A stretch of 64,000 bases of DNA, taken from Caenorhabditis remanei (lineage: Eukaryota > Nematoda > Chromadorea > Rhabditida > Rhabditidae). Below the pieces are notes generated by a model. That model saw nothing but the letters and a program-made list of their open reading frames with translations. It ran no database searches and was not told the origin of the DNA. The stretch is from contig NC_071328.1 of the NCBI RefSeq assembly GCF_010183535.1, forward strand, positions 13,082,001 to 13,146,000. Reading direction: 5' to 3'. The position numbers and the translations under genes are program-made. Positions 10,058 to 22,434 of the stretch are shown here, piece by piece. Each line of letters starts with the position of its first letter. Position 1 is the first letter of the stretch.

Positions 10058-13000
10058 ATGCTGTCCCCGTCTCGATTAAAAACTCAAATTCACCAAATTC
10101 AACGGTTTCTGGTCACTTTAAGTGATGTATACTCGAAAAAAGTTAACGAAGGAGCTCTCAAAGAGGACGATTTTCAGGTGAGAAACCGAAAAATAATTTT
10201 TTTAATGCAAAAATTTGAAATTTTACAGCGAAAAATGATTGTGGACTTCGAACGGTTGCGACAAGAAATCGAGACGTATCAGCCGCCGAATAGCTCAATT
10301 TTATCAGAAAAAACGAGTTCTGGGTTCTGGAAAATGTTTCAAAAGTCGAAAAAAGAGGTTCGTGCGAGGAAAATGATGAAAAAAACAGAAAAAATCGTCA
10401 AAACTTGAGTATTTCGAGCAAAAATGACTTTTCTAGTCGTAAAAGCTGAAATTTACGCTATTTTTCTATCAGAAAACCAGGAGCTTCCAAAAGCCATCTT
10501 AAAAGTGGAAAAAACGAAAAAAGAAATCGTTAAAATTTAAGCGAAAATGGCTTTTCTAGCCGAAAAATTGAAGTTTTAGCTATTTTTCTCTTAAAAATAA
10601 CTAAAAACTTTGTAAAATCTTTTAGAAGCCACAATTTTTGAGTTTTTAGCTAAAAATGACCGTTATTTTTTGATTTTCAGTTTGAAAAACTACTTTTGAA
10701 TACAAAATTCAGTAAACGTTTTATAAAACTCAAAATTGTATACTTTTTAACCGTTTTTTCCTAATTAAATTAATTTTCTTTTCAGAAACTCCCAAAAAGC
10801 ATCTTAAATTAAGAAAAAACGAAAAATTTTGTTAAAATTCAAGCGAAAATGACTTTTCTAGCCGAAAAATTGAAATTTTCGCTATTTTTCTCTTAAAAAT
10901 GACAAAAAACGCCACAATTTTCTAGTTTTTAGGTCAGAAAACAAAATTCAGATTAGAAAAGTCTACAAGCGAAAATTTCTATTCGAAAAACTACTTTGGA
11001 AACTAAAACTCAAAATTTTATACTTTTCAACCGTTTTTTCCTAATTAAATCAATCAATTAAGACTAAAAATCTAAATTTTTCATTTTTGACCAATTTTTT
11101 TTTCCAAATTTCCACAATTTTCTCTCCAGGAACTCGAAAAAAACCATCTCACCACGTGGAATATATTTATACGGATCAGTTGGATGTGGAAAGACAATGT
11201 TGATGGATTTATTCTTCGAAAATTGTCCGATAACCAAGAAACGACGAGTTCATTTCAATGATTTCATGCAGAATGTTCATAAAAGTATACTTTTTTTTAG
11301 AGAATATTTTTGCAGCAAGTGCGCCCTACCGGATCTGTTCAATAAAAAAAACCGATTTTCGAAAATTTCTCAATTTTCATCGAAAATTTGAAAATTTTCT
11401 TCTAATTTTCAATTATAGTGAAAATTTAGAATTTTTCGCGAAAAAATCTAAAAATTCTAAAAAATGTGACTCTTTCGCGAAAAAAATCGAAGAAAATGAC
11501 TTTTTCGCAAAAAAATTACAACTTTTTTTGAGATTTGGCGCCAAGTACCGGGGGTCTCCGGGCCTTAACAAGTATTATTTTATCAGTAATTTTCATTAAA
11601 AATTTCACAATTTTTCAGGAATGCACGAATTAAAAATGCAAAGTAACGAAGCTCGCGGAAAATTCGATCCAGTGCCAGTTATCGTCGATGAGATTATGGA
11701 AACGACGAATTTATTGTGTTTTGATGAGTTTCAGGTTGCTATTATCACGACACGGCTCTTACAACCGCGCTCTACCGAAATCAAAGAAAATTGCGGGTGA
11801 AATTGAGAGACTCAGAGAAAAAGACGCATTTTTCAAGGGGATTTCGGTGGAGCGCGGTTGTAAGAACTCATAATTATCAATAGAGCGCACTTCTATTTCC
11901 ACTTTCTTTCAGGTAACCGATATCGCCGACGCCATGATTCTCAAAAGATTCTTCTCAATGTTATTCGAACGTGGATTGGTTATGGTGGCCACTTCGAATA
12001 GAGCGCCGTCGGAATTATATAAAAATGGATTGCAGAGACATCAATTCTTGCCGTTTATCACTATTTTAGAAGTTAGTCAGTTCAGTGGAGCAGACTTGCA
12101 ACAGTACAAACATTTTTGAAAAATTCTGAAAAAGTTTAGTTTTCCAGACTTTCAACGGACCGGGCTGAGCCGATTTGAAATTTTTTACCGGCCCGGCCCG
12201 TGTCTCACTATCAGTACAAAAATTGTAATTTTAAAAACATTTTGTAAGAAAAACGGGTTTCGACTATTTTTGATAAGAATTTCAAAAAATTTCGAAAATG
12301 TTTTAAATTTTTGAAAATATTCAGGATAAATGTGCCTCGCTTGCCCTGGATTCTGGAATGGACTACCGTCGGAGTGCTTCTGGAGATCAGAATCCTGTGT
12401 ATTTCTATGGTGACGATGCGAATACTCAATGCGATGTTGCTTTCAAGACATCTGCTGCTAATGAAACTGATAGTGAGTTTTCCATTAGGCTCCGCCCATT
12501 TATTAGCAGTTTTTCAGTGAAAACCATAGTTGTCAAGGCTCGGTTTCAGAAGAACAACTAATTTTTTCCACTTTTTAAAATTTTTCAGAATTTCTTCAAA
12601 AATTTGACTTTTTTGTAAAAAAAATTCGAAACTTTTCAAAAATTTGAAAAGACACGGTCTCCCACACAGCGAAAAAGAACTGCAAGAAACGTGAAGCCGA
12701 TGTTTTTCACGTTTTAATTCAATTCTTTTATTTTTGCACTGAACATTCAGTTTTTCAGGTTTTCAGACGGCACAATGGATGAGAAAAGGTCCCATCCATC
12801 AGAATTGAAGAAAATCAATTTCTCTATCGAATGAGCCAGAAAACGTGAATTTTGTCTGAAAATGACTTTTTTAATACAAAAAACAGAATTTCAGAAATAT
12901 GAGATTTTCAGACAGTTCAGCCAATATCTATTTTTCTGAAAACTGTAACAGTTTCAGAGCATCCTCAAGTACATTATGTACAATTTTTATCAGAAAAAAG

Positions 13001-14646
13001 TTTTCTGCCAAATAAGTTATACTCATTTTTCTGAAAATCAATTTTCCTGTATAAAAAAGTCAATTTCAGACCAAATTTTTCGTTTTCTGCCTCATAAGAT
13101 AGAGAATTTAATTTTGGATGGATGTGACCTTTTTCCTTCATTGCGATGTCTGAAAACCTGAAAATACTGAATTTTCAGTGCAAAAAAATGAGAGAATTGA
13201 ATATGGAAATTCACGTTCCGTGTTATTTTTTTTTCGCTGTGCAGGAGGGTGACAAGTCTCAAAATAACCTATCTCTAATTCCAGATGTCCGCTCAAAAAC
13301 GCTGGAAATCCTCGGCCGTCGAGTCGTCGTCGAGAAATGTTGTGGCGGTGTGGCGGATGTAGATTTCAAAGAATTATGTATGACAGCGAAAGGAGCTGTC
13401 GACTATTTAGTCTATGCGAGAGTATTCCATACGGTTATCGTTCGAAATGTTCCAGTCATGAATCAGGATCAATGGAATGCGATGAGAAGATTTATTACAA
13501 TGATTGACACGTTTTATGATCAGAAAGTACGCTCGGAGCTCGGAAAAACTGTATTGAATGTTTCAAAACGTAGCCAAAAATAACGAAATTCGGAAAAAAT
13601 CTGGAAATTTTCAGTGATGGCCTAGTTTTCAAATTTGGGTTTACTAGTCCCTCGTCTTATTTTTCAAAACTAGGTTTTTTGACTTAAAATAGAGAAAAAT
13701 AGAGATTTTGGGCATCTGGACACTCAAAAAGATGTTTTGTTTAGCATTTTTGAGCAATTTTAGGCTGAAAATCTGGAAAAATATATTTTCCATCAAAAAT
13801 ACTAAACATTTTAGATTGGTTTTTCAGCGATTTTTTTACTTTTTTATGTCGGAAAATGCGAAAAGTTGAGGTTTTTGGACATCCGGACCCACAGAACGAC
13901 ATACATATACTTTTTCTGCATTTTTGAGCAATTTCATGTCGAAAATCTCTATCATTCTTATATATAAAAGACAATTGGGCGTTGTCTGTCTGTCTGAGGC
14001 GCTGTCCGCAACGATTTTGGAAAGAGAAGAGAAACTAAGCCAGCGGGCAAAACCGAACTAGCGTGCTTTGGACACGACCGCCGCTTTAGACCACTCGGCC
14101 ATGCGGACACATTTGAAAAAGGGTTGCCACGTAAATGAGAAGAGGCCAGCCGACTGAACCGCCGAAGGCGGGGCAGACAGGCTGGTTTTTAATAAAAAAA
14201 ATGGTGAAAAATAGAGATTTTCGGACATCCGGACGTCCGGATGGACAGACAGACGGAAAATTAGGGTCTTCATTTTTCAGCACATGACAGAAAATATATA
14301 AAGTTTTAACCAAATTTTCTTCCAGGTCCGAGTGGTAATCGGCGCCGCTGTGCCCCTCGACGAGCTCTTCCAATTTGAGAGTCATAATGTTGCTCATCAT
14401 GCTCTCAGTGACTCAAAACGTGCCCTCATGGATGATTTGGGTATTAAATCTGATCATGTACGTCGCAATTTCCGATCTAATTTCCAATTCCTGTTTTCTT
14501 TGCAGGAAGGAATGAGTGCGAATGTGTTCAGTGGTGACGAAGAGGCGTTCGCTTTCAGTAGGACGGTATCCCGTTTGTACGAAATGCAGACTGAAAAATA
14601 TCGACGACATCGGAGACCTTATAACGCCACCGAAGGCTCCATTTAG
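10058..14646 (+). CDS. AFG1/LACE1-like mitochondrial AAA ATPase
   Basis: AFG1-family ATPases act in mitochondrial protein quality control. Exons 10058-10177, 10229-10344, 11130-11284, 11619-11734, 11913-12071, 12325-12472, 13285-13526, 14326-14457 and 14506-14646 give 442 residues. Walker A is GSVGCGKT (94-101), Walker B LLCFDE (162-167), and a sensor-type [11 protein letters not shown] is near 195. Family blocks [16 protein letters not shown] and HFEL-like DELFQFES are present. The exon 2 donor is uncertain: only a donor leaving two bases keeps the Walker A frame, and GTCGAA at 10345 was chosen although GAG/GTTCGT at 10358 looks stronger. No strong presequence was seen, so the true start may lie upstream. 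An acceptor TATTTTCAG just before 9971 and the 366-bp gap after the previous gene allow SL2/operon expression. Poly(A) signal at 14813-14818. I recall the C. elegans homologue as C30F12.2. Confidence 0.92.
11742..11876. repeat. Hairpin MITE (GCGCTCTACC family), ~130 bp
   Basis: Runs from TTATCACGACACGGCTCTTA to the TTGTAAGAACTCATAA complement, with CGCGCTCTACCGAAAT and ATTTCGGTGGAGCGCG as inner arms. The ends are TTA...TAA. It lies in intron 4 of the AFG1-like gene. Confidence 0.8.
12648..13252. mobile_element. Foldback element with CACAGCGAAAAAGAACTGCA arm
   Basis: Left arm CACAGCGAAAAAGAACTGCA...AACGTGAAGCCGATG, right arm ...CGTTCCGTGTTATTTTTTTTTCGCTGTG, with an inner inverted pair (CCATCCATCAGAATTG / GGATGGATGTGACC). 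Most of the 12473-13284 intron is this element. A close relative sits in rege-1 intron 10. Confidence 0.75.
14038..14110 (-). pseudogene. tRNA-derived element (Leu/Ser-like 5' half)
   Basis: The minus strand reads GTGTCCGCATGGCCGAGTGG then TCTAA, a typical class II tRNA start with A box. The B-box region (AGTTCGGTTTTGCC) is degenerate and no acceptor stem pairs. It shares its 5' words with the copies at 29391 and 32809. It lies in intron 7 of the AFG1-like gene within a GGACATCCGGACGTCCGGAT repeat. Confidence 0.6.
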
Positions 14647-15007
14647 ATCAATTTTTGTTTTTTAACTTGTTTTTGACCTACTTGTCGTATAGCTTCTTTT
14701 TTTGTAGTTTTTTTGTAGCTTTTTGCATAATTTTCTTGTTGTTAAATCCCCCTTCGTTTTCTTTTCCCATAGAATTTCTAATCCGTCCTCCCCCGGTGAT
14801 TTGAGTGAGAATAATAAAAGAGTCCGAGATTTCTAATCCCTTTGCTTGGGGAAAAATGTATAATTTTGTTTGATTTCCTGAACTTTTAGGTTTTACAATT
14901 ATGCGAGAGTCTAGAAAATCACTGTAATTTTTTTAGAAAAATCGACAAAAATCGCGAGCAATTCTCGAAATCCTGCACGTTTTATACGCCTTTCACTTCG
15001 CTTCCAA

Positions 15008-15082
15008 AGATGCGCACATGGCAAAGTGGTAGTGTGCTGCGCTACCAATCAAGGGTCGAGAGTTCGGTTTTGCCCCCTGATC
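15008..15082 (+). pseudogene. tRNA-derived element
   Basis: GGCAAAGTGGTAG (A-box-like) and GAGTTCGGTTTTGCC (degenerate B-box) are separated by about 35 bases, followed by a T-rich tail. Acceptor pairing is absent. Related to the copy at 62011. Confidence 0.5.
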
Positions 15083-15939
15083 GCAACTTTTTTAATTTTT
15101 TGTTTTTATGTTTTTTGGTTATTTCTGGATGTTTTCTATAAGCTTTCTTAGGGAAAGGTTAACACCAGATTGTCGTTTTTTTCTTTATATATTTTTAATG
15201 CCAATCCCTCCTATTTATGGTTTTGTATTGACGTCAATTGCAGAGGAGTTTTTGGGGAGTTTTTAGGATAAAAATATTTTTAGTTGTTTGATGATGATAT
15301 TTCTATATAAGTGGAGAAATCTGTTCAGAAAGCTGAAAAACGCTCTAACAATAAAATGCTTTAAGCTGATGGTCAGAAATTAAAAAAAAAACACATTTTG
15401 GATAATTAAAAAAAAAGTTAATTTCAAATTGAAATACCTCAATTTTTAGAAGTTTTTGTTAAAAATCATTACGATTTTTGAAAAAAGCATGTTCGATACT
15501 ATATATCGACCCCTCGTTCTCTGAATATTTTTTCTTTTTTGAACTTGATCCGGCTCAAACGAAAAAAAGAAGATGAAAAAGAGGGATTAATCTGTTTTGT
15601 TGTACATTTCTTTTGATATAAACGCGATATTTTGAATAAGAAGAAAATAAGAAATGTGGGGGTAGAGAGAGAAAAGATTAAAATATACATATATTCGGAT
15701 TAGGGGTGAAAAAGTTCAAACTTTAGGCCTCATAGAGCAGTTTCATTAAGAGCTCTAGGGGTGTCTTGAGAGCACGTAACAATGTTTGGTGTAGATCAAA
15801 GTCATGTATTTTGGTAAGACTGGTCTAAATGACTAGCCTTACTAATTTACTCTTGGTTCCACTTATTAGAGTCTGCAGTTAGAGGTAGGAATTTAGCAAG
15901 TTAGAGACAATAATTTAGTTTGAAATTGTATTTAATGTG

Positions 15940-16560
15940 TAGATAAAATCCAGGGCTACATTTTTGTAGTTGACAACTCTTTGATAGCTCCGCCCACTTT
16001 TGAGATACGAGTCTTTAAAGATGATAAAATATTCATGACTAGCCCTTATGGTTTTTAAGGTTCATTTGGTTTCAAGTTTGCGCTGAAATTTGAGATCTTC
16101 GATTTGAAATTTATTGGCTAATAGTGTTAAATTTTAAATCAACGTAAAATTTCAGCATATATACCTCACTTTTAAGTTAAACAACGTCAAACGAGCGTTT
16201 ACAGTACCACTTTGAAAACTCACAAAACTTCGAGAAATAAATCAGGCAACTTTGAGTAGGTGTAAAAATTAAATATTTTTATTTAATTTTGCAGATCAAA
16301 ACCAGTTGTACATTTTTGTAGTTGACAACTTTTTGATAGCTCCGCCGACTTTTGAGATATGCGCCTTTGAAGATGAGAAGAACTTTTAGTTACAGCGAGA
16401 GACAGTACCCTACTTTGAAGCCGAATATCTCAAAGTGGTGCAAAGCTATCAAAAAGTTGTCAACTGCAAAAATGATCTGCATGAAGTTTTACACATTTTA
16501 CTAGTTGACAACTTTTTGATAGCTAAACTAGCTTTTGAGATATTCGCTTTTAAAGTTGGT
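15940..16560. repeat. TTTTTGTAGTTGACAA hairpin cluster
   Basis: Two plus-oriented arms (ACATTTTTGTAGTTGACAAC then TTTTGATAGCTCCGCC) at ~15958 and ~16310 and an inverse arm (AGCTATCAAAAAGTTGTCAA) at ~16442. GGAGACGCAGAGAAACGAG and CTCTGCGTCCTCTTAG lie just beyond at 16570-16615. Confidence 0.75.
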
Positions 16561-17084
16561 TGTTCATCTGTGGAGACGCAGAGAAACGAGAGTGTCCAAA
16601 TTCTCTGCGTCCTCTTAGTTTCTACACTTGAAACATTTTATAATAATTACAGTAACCCAAGGACACCGCAGGTGCCCCAGGTGCCCTTTCTCTCATCTCC
16701 ATGATTCCAATTCGATCTGAAAAACATGTCGCACGTCATCAGAAGTGAATGAATATGGATATTTCTATTTGTAGCATATGATGACTGATCTGTTCACATC
16801 AAATATCACTTTGAGAGTGTCTGAGAGAGTCTTCTGACTTGTCTCAGATACAATCTTTTTGGATTTTGTTGGAATTGATGATGACATTGTCTGATAGAGT
16901 GCGTATTCAAAGGAATTCCTTTGTCTAGATTTGGTTTTTAAATAAATTTTTGCAAAAAATTGAAAGATTTCTTTTTGTTACATGGTTATCAGTCATGTTT
17001 TTATGGTAGAGGATAAGACATTCTTTAAGTGGGTTTTCTGAGCATTTTTGAGTCTTGAAAACTATTTTGTTTTACATTTTTGGG

Positions 17085-17360
17085 TAGATCAAGCCTACAG
17101 CTACATTTTTGTAGTTGACAACTTTCTGATAGCTCCGCCCACTTTTGAGATATGCGCCTTTAAAGATGATAACCTTTGAGACGGGAGGGAGTAGAGACGC
17201 AGAGGAGCGAGAGTGTCTGACTTCACTGCGTCTCTTCTTGTTTTCCTGGGCATTCCCTTTGAAGACGCGTATCTCGCGAAGTAAAAGAGTTATCAAAAAG
17301 CTGTCAACTACACAAATGTGTACATTTTTATGTAGATCATTTTTGTAGTTGACAATTTTT
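17085..17360. repeat. TTTTTGTAGTTGACAA hairpin, full palindromic copy
   Basis: Plus arm GTAGTTGACAACTTTCTGAT with CTCCGCCCACTTTTGAGATA, a centre GAGACGCAGAGGAGCGAG paired with CACTGCGTCTC, then the inverse arm TTATCAAAAAGCTGTCAACT. A third arm starts at ~17335. Confidence 0.75.
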
Positions 17361-17758
17361 TTGTTGAGGCTTTCTCTAAAAAATTATGAACGAAGAAAAA
17401 GGCAAGAGTCATCTGTCCGTTATAGTTCTGACAGGCAAAACTAGAAAATAAAATTTTTTTGAAAAAATGTTTTTTTTTCCAGATTTTTAGCTAAAAACAT
17501 CGTTTTAGAGCTAAAAACTCGATTATTGATGGTTCTAAATTTGATTCTTGCGATTTTCATCAAATGATGAGTCAGAATTTCTAATACATATTTACTTTAA
17601 AAATTCGAAAGAAAAATTTTGAAAAAATGTATTTTTTCACATTTTTAGCCTAGAAACATTATTTTAGAGTTACAACCTCGATTTTTGGGTTTCTAGATCT
17701 GATTTTTGTAATTTTCAGCAATTTTTTAGTCAGGAAGGAGATTTGTAGCATACTTGCC

Positions 17759-18067
17759 AAATGACGAGCCGGCCCGTCTTGTCAGGGATATGGGATTTTT
17801 GAGAAAAAATTTCAATTTTTTTCCATTTTTCAATTTTTCATGCGGAAAAATTGACAAAAAGACACTCATATTTTTCTATGACAAAAATCAGAGTTCATCT
17901 TAGTACACCTTTAATCAAATTTAGAAAAATTTTTTTTTAATTCTCTCCAAAAAGACGGGCCTGGCCGGGCCTGAAGTTTTGAAAAAAAAAGCCCGGCCCG
18001 GCCCTTGACAAGTACTAATTAAGAAAATCTGAAAATCTTGAGATTTCCACGGCCCTTGACAAGTATG
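17759..18067. mobile_element. CATACTTG element, uninterrupted copy
   Basis: Starts CATACTTGCCAAATGACGAG and ends CCCTTGACAAGTATG. Flanked by ATTTGTAG and ATTTTTAG (8 bases, one mismatch). The interior matches the interrupted copy at 37023-38196 block for block (GACAAAAAGACACTCATATT, CATCTTAGTACACCTTTA). Confidence 0.8.
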
Positions 18068-18644
18068 ATTTTTAGCCTTTGAGGTTTCTAACCCCGATTT
18101 TTATTTTATTTTTTATAGTTTCAGTACTTAAAATAACCTATTCTAGCCATCTCCCCGACCAATTCCATTTTTCAATCTCCAAACCTAATCCAATCTTCTC
18201 CCCAACTTCCAGTCTAACCTAATATCTTTTTCTATATATACTTTTTTCTATCTTTTTCTGTCCCCCTATATATAGCCATGTTTTTCTGGGGTCCTCCCCC
18301 CCTCTCTCCTCCTCCTTTTTCTCAGCTATACAACATCGATCCTGGGTTCTTTCCCCTCTTTTTTTTTCTGGTCTACTACTACTACTTGTTATGTGCTTCT
18401 TCTTTTTTCTCTTTTTTCCCTTTTTCTTCTTCTTCTTGCTGAGCAGCTTCTAATTTCATTTCCCCCCTCTCACCACCACCCTCACCTTCTCTTCTTTTTC
18501 CTTCCTTTTTTTTCATCATCTCATCTGATTCCGATGGAGAGAAATGAAATGTGCAGATGTTTTAGAGCTTCGCTATACTTTTTATTACTTTTTACGTGTT
18601 GAAATTTTGAGAAAATTGTGTGGAAAGGGATTAGCTCTTGTCTA

Positions 18645-18925
18645 GACTCGCATTTTTGTAGTTGATCACTTTTTTGTAGTTACTCAAGATTTCGAGATAT
18701 CCGGCTTTAAAGTAAGGGACCACTGACGGAGGAGACGCAGACAGTTAGGCAGTCTGGCTTCTCTGCGTCTCACCCTCTCTCTCTCCTTTCCTCTCTGAGC
18801 GCTTATATCTCCAAATCTTAAAATGGTATCAAAACATTGTCAACTAGTAAAATGTGTAAAATTTTAAGTACATAATTTTTGTAGTTGACAACTTTTTTGT
18901 AGCTATGCAAGATTTTGAGATACAC
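18645..18925. repeat. TTTTTGTAGTTGA hairpin copy
   Basis: Arm at ~18652 (TTTTTGTAGTTGATCAC), centre GGAGACGCAGACAGTTAGGC paired with TTCTCTGCGTCTCACC, then inverse and further direct arms to ~18925. Confidence 0.7.
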
Positions 18926-19019
18926 TTCTTGAAAGAGTAATGTTCAAAAACGAGAAAGAGACTATCAAAACATTGCCAACTAGTAAAATGTGTAAAATTT
19001 CATGTAGATTATTTATTTC

Positions 19020-19480
19020 ACTTTTGGTCAGTGTAATTTGTCACTGTAACATAATGGTCAGTGTAGAAAAAATGGTCAGTGTAAAATCGACCAACTTTGA
19101 GAGCCTGTCATGACTTTCCATTTTATCCGTTTTTGTCAAATGTATATTTTTCGTGTAGATCACAAACAGGGCTACATTTTTATAGTTGACAACTTTTTGA
19201 TAGCTCCGCCCACTTTTGAGATATGAGCCTTTAAAGTTGATTGCTCAGTTGCGGAGACGCAGAGAAGCGAGAGTGTATGATTTCTCTGCGCTCTCTCACC
19301 TTTTTTTATAGGTTTTTCTTTGAACACGCGTATCTCGCGAAGTAAAAAGGCTATCAAAAATTGACAACTAGTAAAATGTGTAAAATTTTATGTAGATCAT
19401 TTTTGTAGTTTACAACTTTTTGATAGCTGCGCCCACTATTGAGATATCCGGCTTCAAAGTACAGTACCTCTGTGGCGAGG
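19020..19480. repeat. TGGTCAGTGTA repeat joined to a TTTTTGTAGTTGACAA hairpin
   Basis: Three AATGGTCAGTGTA-type words at 19020-19090 precede GATCACAAACAGGGCTACAT, then the hairpin arms and a GAGACGCAGAGAAGCGAGAG core at ~19255. The same linkage recurs at 20400-20500, 21410-21560, 23570-23710 and 33740-34180. Confidence 0.7.
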
Positions 19481-19934
19481 GAAAAAGAGACGCAGAGAAA
19501 CGATACTATCTGCCTTCTCTGCGTCCTTTTCTCTCTCTCTACACAATTAAAAATTCCATATGGATCAAAAAAGCGAGAAAAGGAGAGAAAAACTTATAAA
19601 TATTTCACTAGCAACTTTTTCCGATCCCATATGAAAAGGGGTTGCAAAAAAAAAGACAGATGCATTTTTTTTCATTCATAACCCTTTTTGATCTGAATTC
19701 CTAATTTGTTTTCTTCTTCTGAATCAAAAAAAGCTAAAGTTAGTATATATTTGTGTCCCGAAGCCCCCCTGTGTGACAATAAAACGGAGGAAACGCGCAA
19801 TTATAGAAATCCTTTTCGACATGTGTTCTCTCAGGGAAAAAAACGGAAGGACTGGCTTTATTTGGACTTATTTTTTGCAAAGCTATATATTCCTATTTTA
19901 AGAAAAAAAAGAAGTTTTTAGCTAGTAGAGTTCA

Positions 19935-20160
19935 GAAACGCGTTGGAGGTGCCCCAGACTTGATAATTTCTATTTTAACAAGAAAAACGCGGCGTAGGCA
20001 CCCCAGGCACTCAAAATATGACATATTAACTACTAATAGTAAACTTCCAGAGTCGATTTCTCGCAATTTCAACAAGAAAAAACGCGTCAAAAGCGCCCCA
20101 GACTCCAAAATTTCGTCATTAAGGCAGGAAAACGCGCCAAAGACGCCCCATCTAAAATAA
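19935..20160. repeat. Short tandem array of GACGCC/AACGCG words
   Basis: Four loose units, each with AAACGCG followed by a GCGCCCCA- or GTGCCCCAG-type word, about 60-65 bases apart. The same vocabulary appears at 5580-5720, 41530-41720 and in the regular array at 50750-51240. Confidence 0.55.
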
Positions 20161-20169
20161 AGCTAAAAA

Positions 20170-20520
20170 CTATTTGAATAATCTACATAAAATTTCACAC
20201 ATTTTTCTAGTTAACCGTTTTTTGATAGCTACAGTAACTTTTGAGGTATACGTCTTGGAAGGTTGACGTTTGTCCGCGTCACCTTCATCTTCTAAGACGC
20301 ATATCTCAAAAGTGGGCAGAGCTATCAAAAAGTTGTCAACTGCAAAAATATAGTCCTGTTTGTGATCTACAAAACAAATGTAAATTTGACAAAATCGGAA
20401 AAAATGGGAAGTCATGACGGGCTCTCAAAGTTGGTGGATTTTACACTGACCATTTTTTCTACACTGACCATTATGTTACAGTGAAAAATTACACTGACCA
20501 ACTTACTTGGAAGATAGAGG
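20170..20520. repeat. TTTTTGTAGTTGACAA hairpin (inverse arm) with TGGTCAGTGTA repeat
   Basis: Divergent arm at ~20205, inverse arm AGTGGGCAGAGCTATCAAAA at ~20310, then TACACTGACCATTTT words to 20500. Confidence 0.65.
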
Positions 20521-20994
20521 ATAAGAATATGTTAATGGTAATGGTTACGTTGTATTGTTGTAGTTTGTAGTTTCTACGTGCTCCCCAATAACTAATAACA
20601 AAACAGATAAGGGAATCCGGTTGTAGTCCATTATGAAATAGTGCAATAGTATGTATGTTGATGATGAGTGATAGGGGCTTGAAAAATAAACAAAGGTGTA
20701 CCCCAAACAATGGAAAAGGTTAGAACTCATCATATTGGCACAATGCCAAATTAAAATGTCAGATTCTGAAGATTATAGAAAAAGAGTAATGTTTGAGACA
20801 TCGTCACGATCCTAAATATTGTTTCGGTATTTTGAATTTATGTTAGTTATATAGACAAAATCTAGCTCTTCATTTTTGTAGTTGTCAATTTTTTGGTAAC
20901 TCCGCCCAGTTTTGAGATACGCGCATTTAAAGCGGCAAGTAAGTTGGTCAGTGTAGTTTGTCACTGTAACATATTGGTCACTGTAGAAAAGATA

Positions 20995-21409
20995 TTATCG
21001 GAATAAAAAAGTTCCGACATTTTTTACCGACGCGCAAGGTTCGCGCCACTGATCTCCGGGAACGCCCACTCATCATAAACATTTCTTCTGCAAGATCAGG
21101 GCACAGTTTCATTGATTTCGCGGGTTAAGCTTTGTTTAAAAATACAACTTTAAAAATAAAATTTGACCTATTTCCTTTAAAATTTGATCTTTTTTCTTCA
21201 AACTTCATGGTGGAAATGAAATTTTAAAGGAAATAGGTCAAATTTTATTTTTAAAGTTGTATTTTTAAACAAAGCTTAACCCGCGAAATCAATGAAACTG
21301 TGCCCTGATCTTGCAGAAGAAATGTTTATGATGAGTGGGCGTTCCCGGAGATCAGTGGCGCGAACCTTGCGCGTCGGTAAAAAATGTCGGAACTTTTTTA
21401 TTCCGATAA
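20995..21409. mobile_element. Near-perfect palindromic element with TA duplication
   Basis: 415 bp. The left end TTATCGGAATAAAAAAGTTC is matched by its complement at the right end. Both arms carry ACGCGCAAGGTTCGCGCCAC and CTGATCTCCGGGAACGCCCA or complements. The centre near 21205 is short. TA flanks both ends (20993-20994, 21410-21411), and removing the element rejoins a TGGTCAGTGTA repeat. TA targets point to Tc1/mariner-type mobilisation. Confidence 0.85.
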
Positions 21410-21474
21410 TAGTCAGTGTAAAATCGACTAACTTTGAGAGTCCGCCATGACATCTCATTTCATCCGATTCTATC

Positions 21475-21740
21475 AAATTTACATTTTTATTGTAGATCAA
21501 ATCCAGGGCTACATTTTTGTAGTTGACAACTGTTTGGTAACTCCGCCCACTTTTGAAATACTCGTCTTTGAAGAGGAAGGAGACGCGGACAAACGTCTAA
21601 CTTGCAAGACGTGTACCTTAAAAGTTACTTTAGCTATCAAAAAACGGTAAACTAGAAAAATGTGTAAAATTTTATGTAGATTATTTTGATAGTTTGTGGT
21701 GTTATTGTAGATCTCTTAGTTTTTGAGATATGAGCTTTTA
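21475..21740. repeat. TTTTTGTAGTTGACAA hairpin copy
   Basis: GTAGATCAAATCCAGGGCTA, ACATTTTTGTAGTTGACAAC, then ACTCCGCCCACTTTTGAAAT and a divergent inverse arm at ~21630. Confidence 0.65.
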
Positions 21741-22434
21741 AAGATGGTAATGCGGCAAGGAGACTTGAATACCCATATCTATATAACCAACCACACAATT
21801 TTTAGCTTAAAAATATTGCAATATTCATCAATCTTAACCATTACCATTACCATTATGTCTACAGTAACCCGTCATACGGCACCTTCTTACCTACAGTAAC
21901 CCATCCCCTCTTTTCTGCAAACTGTTCCCCCCCTCTCCTCGTCACTTTCTTTTCTCACAATTTTCCCTCAATACCGCATGACCTCTTCTCCTATCGAAAA
22001 ACCCCTAAAATTATCACCGAAAACTGCTCCGGCTGTGTCTCAGAGCATTCTGATAACAACGAGATAGCATGCAGAATCGAGAGAGTGCAGAGAAAAAGAC
22101 GAATGGCGTGAGAAGGGGGAGGGAGAAGCCGGAACTGTCTTCCTCTCTCATTCTCTTCTGAAAATGATTAGATAAGGAGAGAGAGCGAGAGACGCAGAGA
22201 AGCAGACAAACAACTTCCTGGAATAGTTTTTTGGTAGATCAAAAAAAATCATTTTTCGCGCTTTTTTCCTTGAAACTTTTCTGACTAGAAAACTATATTT
22301 AAATAAAAAATCTAGCCTAGACTCTGACTAATTAATTCATTAATTCCTTGTTCCGTTTATCACAAGTCAGACTACAGTAGGAAGCATAAATCGACCAACT
22401 TTGCGACAACACTGTGGTGCCTGACACTATCAAA

